From Rozella allomycis CSF55 (taxonomy: Eukaryota > Rozellomycota), in the NCBI GenBank assembly GCA_000442015.1, contig KE560636.1:1-64000 (forward strand): a stretch of DNA of 64,000 nucleotides, written 5' to 3'. The notes below the pieces were generated by a model that searched no databases, was not told the DNA's origin, and was given only the letters and a program-made list of their open reading frames with translations. Each line of letters starts with the position of its first letter. Position 1 is the stretch's first letter. Of this stretch, positions 58,835 to 64,000 are shown in pieces. The position numbers and the translations under genes are program-made.

Positions 58835-59035
58835 TTATTCCACAACAGACACTTCATTCGATTCTTTTGAGTTTGCTTTATTCGCCAATATACCTTCAAG
58901 CATCAATTGTTCTTCACGTTTTACTTGACGATAGTGAGGAACAAGAAAAAACACTGTATAGGCAGGGAAAAGAAATAATGGATTAGATAGTTCAAAGGGG
59001 AGCAGTCCGAATAAACCAAAGTTTCTTGAACTCAT
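58835..59035 (-). CDS. Small single-pass membrane protein, unknown
   Basis: A 66-residue frame: MSSRNFGLFGLLPFELSNPL, then a hydrophobic segment (FLFPAYTVFFLVPHY), and a charged tail (RQVKREEQLMLEGILANKAN). It stands in an otherwise empty 650-bp stretch between the FYR gene and kinesin. The composition looks like a real microprotein of the ER or mitochondria. No family recognised. Confidence 0.45.
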   Translation of the reverse strand: MSSRNFGLFGLLPFELSNPLFLFPAYTVFFLVPHYRQVKREEQLMLEGILANKANSKESNEVSVVE

Positions 59036-59327
59036 ATCTCTTCAATATTGATGAGAACTAGAACCGGGGTTTCTGATTGCTTATCAACTATTTGACAAAA
59101 TAAATCTACATGAAAAAGAACCACAGATTATTCAGATGATCAGATCAAAATGTCAGTGACCTTTTAATGATGATGTCAATTGTAATCGAAAGTTTGTGTT
59201 GATCACCGATTACAACTAGCTCGGACTTTCTCATGTTATGAAGATTTTACAGAGAAAGAAATATTTATGAATAAATAATCATCTCAATATTTATTTTCAG
59301 TCATTTTGACATTGTGATTTTTCGAAA

Positions 59328-61521
59328 ATGGCGACAGCGAGAAACAAAACCTTGAAGCCTCCACAAGAGTTAGATTTAGAAATACCTGTTTGTTTGACAA
59401 AATTTCATGATATAGATGACACAAAGCCTGTATTTCCTGCATCTAAAGGAAAAGGAGTAGTTACGAATCAAAGGCAGCAGGAAAATATAGATTCTAATAT
59501 AAAAAGAAAAATGCCGATGGGCGCAAATTCACATAAACGCCCAAGGTTAGATATTCCACCACCTGTACCTGTGAAAAAAGCTATGGTATCGAAACCAGCA
59601 ACCAGAGTTGCAAAGCCAGCTCCAGTTTCCAGAAGTAGGGTTACGGTTCCAAAGACTGCTAGTGGGAGACCAATGTCTACTTTGGAATTGCAGGTAAAAT
59701 ATTAGTAATTGAGTGAGGAGAATCAAATGCTTGCGATGGGAGAAAGAACAAGTGCATTAGAATCACAAAATTTAATGGCTCAAGAAACTATTCAAAGCAT
59801 ATCAGATAAGTTAAAAGAGAGTGAAAGTAGAGTGAATGAAATCAAGGCGACACTTGAGAGTAAAGTACAAATCAAGGAAATGGAGTCTGTTGAAAAGCAA
59901 AAAGAAATATATGAGCTGAAAGCCAAGATGCATGTAATCAAAATTTAAATAGTTAAATTTAGCAAAGAGAGTTAGAGATGGATATGAAATTAAGATCTTT
60001 AAATGAGAGTCATGAAATGAACGCAAGAAGTTTAAAGGACGACATAAGCAGATTAAATGAAAAGGTTACTCATCTTAAAAGAGATTGTGAATTCAAGGAA
60101 GAAAAAATATTTCAACTGAATGTAATTAGTCTTGTTAAAGTATAATAGAAAACAATAGAGTCACAATCACTGGCAATGTCTACAGCATCAGTAGATAATC
60201 AAACGTTAAAAGTCAGGCTTGAATCAATGGAAAATGCACATAAAGTTTTGATTAAAGAGAATGAAGAGTTAAAGAGGAAGCTTGAAGAAGCAAATGAAAC
60301 AATTAAAGCGTTGGAAAATCAAATTCAAGTTGATGAAAAGATTAGAAGAAAGTTGCATAATGATATTTTGGAATTGAAGGGAAACATTAGAGTATTTTGT
60401 AGAGTTAGGCCAATCCTACCAGGGGAAAGTGAAAATTCAGAAGAAACGAAAATTCAATTTCCAGAAAGTAAAGAAGAAAATCAGATTGAAATTTTGCAAA
60501 CCACGGAACATTTTTCTGATAATTCAAAACAAATTGTTAAATCTTTACCTTTTCAATATGATCGAGTTTTTCAACCAAATTCTTCTCAAAGCCAAGTGTT
60601 TAATGAAATATCGCAGCTTGTCCAATCTTCACTAGATGGTTACAGAGTTTGCGTTTTCGCTTACGGTCAAACTAACAGTGGAAAATCTTACACAATGGAA
60701 GGCCCCGCGATATTTGATGAAGACACAGCTGGAATGGTAAAATCAAACCATCATTATTTAATCTTAGATTCCAAGAGCTGTAAAACAAATTTATGAAACT
60801 GCCGAAGAGCTAAAAGAAAAGGGGTGGGAATATGAAATGGAAGCAACTTATGTTGAAATTTACAATGAAAACATTAGAGACTTGCTAGGAAACGGCGAAG
60901 AAAAGAAACATGACATTAGACACTCAAATGGCAAAACTATAATCACAGACATCACAACAAGTAAATTTATTTCTGCATTACGAAATCAGTTCAAGTGAAA
61001 GATGCTAAACAAGTTCTATCGTTAATCGAAAAGGCAAGAAAAAATAGAGCAGTTGGAGAAACTCAATGCAACGAACGTTCATCAAGAAGTCACAGCGTGT
61101 TCATCTTAAAGCTTAATGGCAAAAATTCTATAACAAATGAAGAAACTGAAGGTGTTTTAAATTTGATTGATTTAGCTGGTTCAGAGAGGCTATCAGCTTC
61201 AGGGGCAACTGGTGATCGATTAAAGGAAACCCAAGCTATAAATAAATCTCTCAGCAGTCTCGGTGATGTCATTGCTGCTTTGGCTAACAAAGAGCAACAT
61301 GTACCTTATCGAAATTCAAAATTAACTTATCTATTACAAAACTCTCTAGGCGGTAACTCAAAAACGTTAATGTTCGTCAATATTTCACCATTAGCTCAAA
61401 ACATTCAAGAAACAATTTGTAGTTTAAGATTCGCCACAAAAGTATATTTCATTAATTTTATTCATCATAGGTGAATGCTTGCCAAATAGGAACAGCAAGG
61501 AAAAATATTACACTAAAATAA
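59328..61521 (+). CDS. C-terminal-motor kinesin-14 (KAR3/KIFC1 type)
   Basis: A minus-end-directed spindle motor. The basic proline-rich tail ([18 protein letters not shown]) is followed by a long coiled coil ([20 protein letters not shown]). The neck, [20 protein letters not shown], is diagnostic of kinesin-14. Motor motifs are [17 protein letters not shown] (P-loop), [11 protein letters not shown] (switch I), [17 protein letters not shown] (switch II) and [16 protein letters not shown]. The P-loop has Asn and Ser where most kinesins have Gly and Thr (GQTGSGKT). The last 27-nt intron joins RFATK to [12 protein letters not shown] and the stop at 61519-61521. About seven short introns in total. 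Confidence 0.92.
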
Positions 61522-61554
61522 ATTTACTTTTGTCTAAGACTCTAAATTTCTTAA

Positions 61555-63541
61555 ATGGATACTCTAGATTATTTAAAATTGTATTTCAATGAAATCAAAG
61601 AAGAAAAACTCTTAGTACAAGAAGAAAAGGTTAAAGAACAATTATTCGACACAGTCCTCAAAGAATACCCCAAACTCAAAAGAGTCGTAGAAAGTGTTCA
61701 AGTTCTAAAAGACCACATATCATTTCTTAAATCCAAAAGACTTGAAAATATATCCATCATCAAGGTAATACTATCTATTCGCTCAAACAGCCACTTTATG
61801 AAAGACTCTCAGAGGAAAGACAGTTACTTGAACAATTGCGAAAACAAAAAATGCAAATAGAAAAAGAAAAAGAAAAGACTGTAATCATGATAAAGTTGGA
61901 AATGTTGCTCAATGATATTATTGTATCAAGTGATATCAACAGAATTGTTACATGCATGTTACAGATAAAGAGAATACTAAAGCAGTACAATATAGAAACT
62001 CAATCATTTGACTTTGTAATTATTACATATTTGTATTATAGAAACTAAAGGAGGCTAAAGAAAAGACCACGAAACAATTGGTAGTCTTGTTTGTTAAAGA
62101 CCCATCGTCAGCCATTAAATATGCCAGTCTTTGTGATTTAATGGATTGTCTATACGACAGATTTAGGGATTACAGGTTCAAACCGTTTATTAAAAAGTAC
62201 CTGGATGTCAAAAAAATGGATTCCAATTCCCTTGAAATTCTTTTACAAAAAATTATAGAATTCTTAAACGAGAATCACTTTAAGGAAATCCAGGAGACTA
62301 TTTCTAAAGTCAAAAATGCATCTTTTATTGTTTATTCAATTCTTCCTACTTTGGTATCCACACTAATTCAACGACACAATTCAATATTTCTTCCTGGAAT
62401 ACCATCCAAATTTCATCAAGTACTTCAATTCTATTCTTTAAATGTAGAATTATAAGCTAATAAATCAATTTATTGATGATTTGAAAAGAATTGCTGCGAA
62501 TGAGGATGAATTAAAGTTGATTAACGAGTCAGCATGTTTAACCGATTTGCTATTAAAATTTAACACTGGAATATATTTTCAAATTTTATATAATGATATT
62601 GTAGCCGAATTAGAAGAAGTCTTTGGAATGCCATCAATCCCGCCACCTTTGGAAGCATACGATATAGAACAAGACGAAAGATTTCATTTCTCTGCTTCAA
62701 CAAGATATCTTTCATCTTTGAACAAAATTTGGAGCGATAAATATTTTATTGGCCGACAAAAGGATATGTTCTGGAAGCTAACGATGCAAGTAAATAATTT
62801 GAACAATTACAATGTAGATGAACCTGAGGTATAAAATGTGGGTAGAATCACAATCCTTTCAAGTACCATAAATAATATTTTATTCTAGGATTTGAAAGGC
62901 AATGTAGCCCTGTACTTTGATGCTAAATCTGTTCCTCTACTTGCCCAGCATATATTCGAAAAAGATATATCCGGTCATTTACCAATGGAACATAAAGAAG
63001 ACTTTTCAGTTGCTTTTAAAAATACAATTATGCTTAACGTCAATGTCGAATCCAAAATATTAGAGTGTCTGTTATATTCTGCCAGCCAAAATATTGAGCA
63101 AGTGAAAACCTTGCCAAACATTTATAGAGGAAACAACAAAGCGGTAATGCATTAATTATTTTAAATTAGTAGATGCCAACAGAAAGTTCAGATTTCTTGT
63201 TATCGTTTTTTGAGCCTTTCCTCACATTTGAAACTACTTACAAGAATGTCATTCAAATTAGCTCTTTTGCTTTAGACTATTGCAGGAATTTGATTCCATT
63301 ATATTGCGAAGCCATCGATAAAGTATTGAAATCCATAAAAATCGCAGAAGAAAGTATAAGGAAATTAAGGAAGGTTAAAACGACATCTTTTCATTCAGAT
63401 GAAGACAAAATTAAAATGCAAATAACTTTAGATATTGATCATTTAATTCAACTTATAACCGCCAAACTTGGTGATCAAGGAAGGTCTTTTGATTTTAATC
63501 AGTTAATTGAGTTGAAAAATTTGATTACCAACAATGTATAA
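61555..63541 (+). CDS. COG2: Conserved oligomeric Golgi complex subunit 2
   Basis: A vesicle-tethering subunit of the COG complex at the Golgi. The N-terminal region is coiled coil (LFDTVLKEYPKLKRVVESVQ; YERLSEERQLLEQL after an intron). The C-terminal half has the clearest resemblance: RYLSSLNKIWSDKYFIGRQK, then MFWKLTMQV and, across introns, LPNIYRGNNKA. It continues with EAIDKVLKSIKIAEESIRKL and SDEDKIKMQITLDIDHLIQL. The predicted length of about 610 residues is shorter than the animal protein, mainly in the N-terminus. Five or more short introns. It starts 33 bp after the kinesin stop. Confidence 0.75.
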
Positions 63542-64000
63542 ATAAACAATATTTAAATTATCTTGCATTAATGCTCGAATGGGAGATCGTCACATTGCTA
63601 ACGTTGAAATATATTTGAAAACGATAGAATGATAGGTCATGCAATTGAGGTTCTCTTGAAACACCTCATGGAACATTACCTACAGTGTTATATATCCGAA
63701 TGTCAAATGTAGACGAAATACTATCACTTTTATAATTCACTTGCTACATTCGTGCGTGGAGAAAGAAAAGGCACAATTAACTAAATTAACTTAATGAATA
63801 TTAGTATTTTCTCTATTACCATCTTGAATATCAGATATGTGCTTCACATGGATTATACTTTTTACTTCGCGCTCATACACCCACGGAGATAATCAGTCAA
63901 CCTCAACTTCGCGTACGCTTGGAGGTAGCATATTGGGCACGAAACTACTATTGGATAAGGATAAGAGAATATCAATAGGCCTTGAATCGATGACGATGAA
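63542..64000. other. Spacer at the window edge, no supported gene
   Basis: A minus-strand frame at about 63895-64000 reads PIDILLSLSNSSFVPNMLPP and stays open to the window edge. It may be the last exon of a gene that lies mostly outside. Nothing else is convincing in this stretch. Confidence 0.3.

Overview
This is a eukaryotic nuclear scaffold: AT-rich, gene-dense and rich in introns, with conserved housekeeping genes on both strands. I infer an early-diverging, flagellated member of the fungal lineage, such as a Rozella-type cryptomycete or a chytrid/aphelid relative. The evidence is (i) fungal-type families (ADAM-A-like metalloprotease, SHE9/MDM33, TRI1-type DEK_C+SWIB protein, CNS1/TTC4, APC2), (ii) cilium genes (a nearly human-identical CFAP20, CDK20/CCRK, an LRRC43-like protein), and (iii) SSRP1 with its own HMG box, a fusion that Dikarya Pob3 lacks. 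The species is inference, not proof. Introns are extremely short: nearly all those I could place by protein continuity are 26-37 nt, mostly 26-30, and begin GTA and end AG.

Layout. 0-3.3 kb: 3' end of an ADAM gene, an ADAM-tail duplicate at an N junction, then a UBE2G-type E2. 3.4-9.9 kb: proteasome RPN1, CDK20, a CDF zinc transporter, an ATP synthase d-like protein. 10-12.6 kb: exosome cofactor MPP6 and an intronless 629-residue secreted orphan. 12.8-18.6 kb: cyclin B, a USP48-type deubiquitinase, SHE9, CCDC97. 18.6-28 kb: NAD-glutamate dehydrogenase, MIC10, TRI1, APC2, NHP2, XPA, mitochondrial uL6. 28-37.6 kb: two orphans, CFAP20, UBL3, a kelch protein, TTC4, an LRR protein, ORC5, SEC11, SGT2. 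38-50 kb is the accessory region: four partial Harbinger transposase copies, a 5'-truncated seipin, a coiled-coil protein cut inside a probable P-loop, relic sequence, a polypurine tract, a frameshifted Mutator-like element, a DUF3987-like gene and a local family of seven-TM genes. 50-63.5 kb: SSRP1, SF3B5, a RING protein, RUVBL1, RFC2/4, a BRCT protein, an FYRN/FYRC protein, kinesin-14 and COG2.

There are no operons. Genes lie head-to-head with very short spacers (one pair shares a CATG, another is 23 bp apart) and tail-to-tail with 3-6 bp gaps. Many genes belong to ubiquitin/proteasome (UBE2G, RPN1, USP48, UBL3, APC2, RING), replication and repair (ORC5, RFC, XPA, BRCT) and chromatin (SSRP1, RUVBL1, TRI1, FYR) pathways, which I read as the ordinary mix of a compact genome. 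Thirteen isolated N characters mark contig joins. Several are flanked by near-identical copies of the same sequence, so some apparent duplications are probably assembly artefacts.
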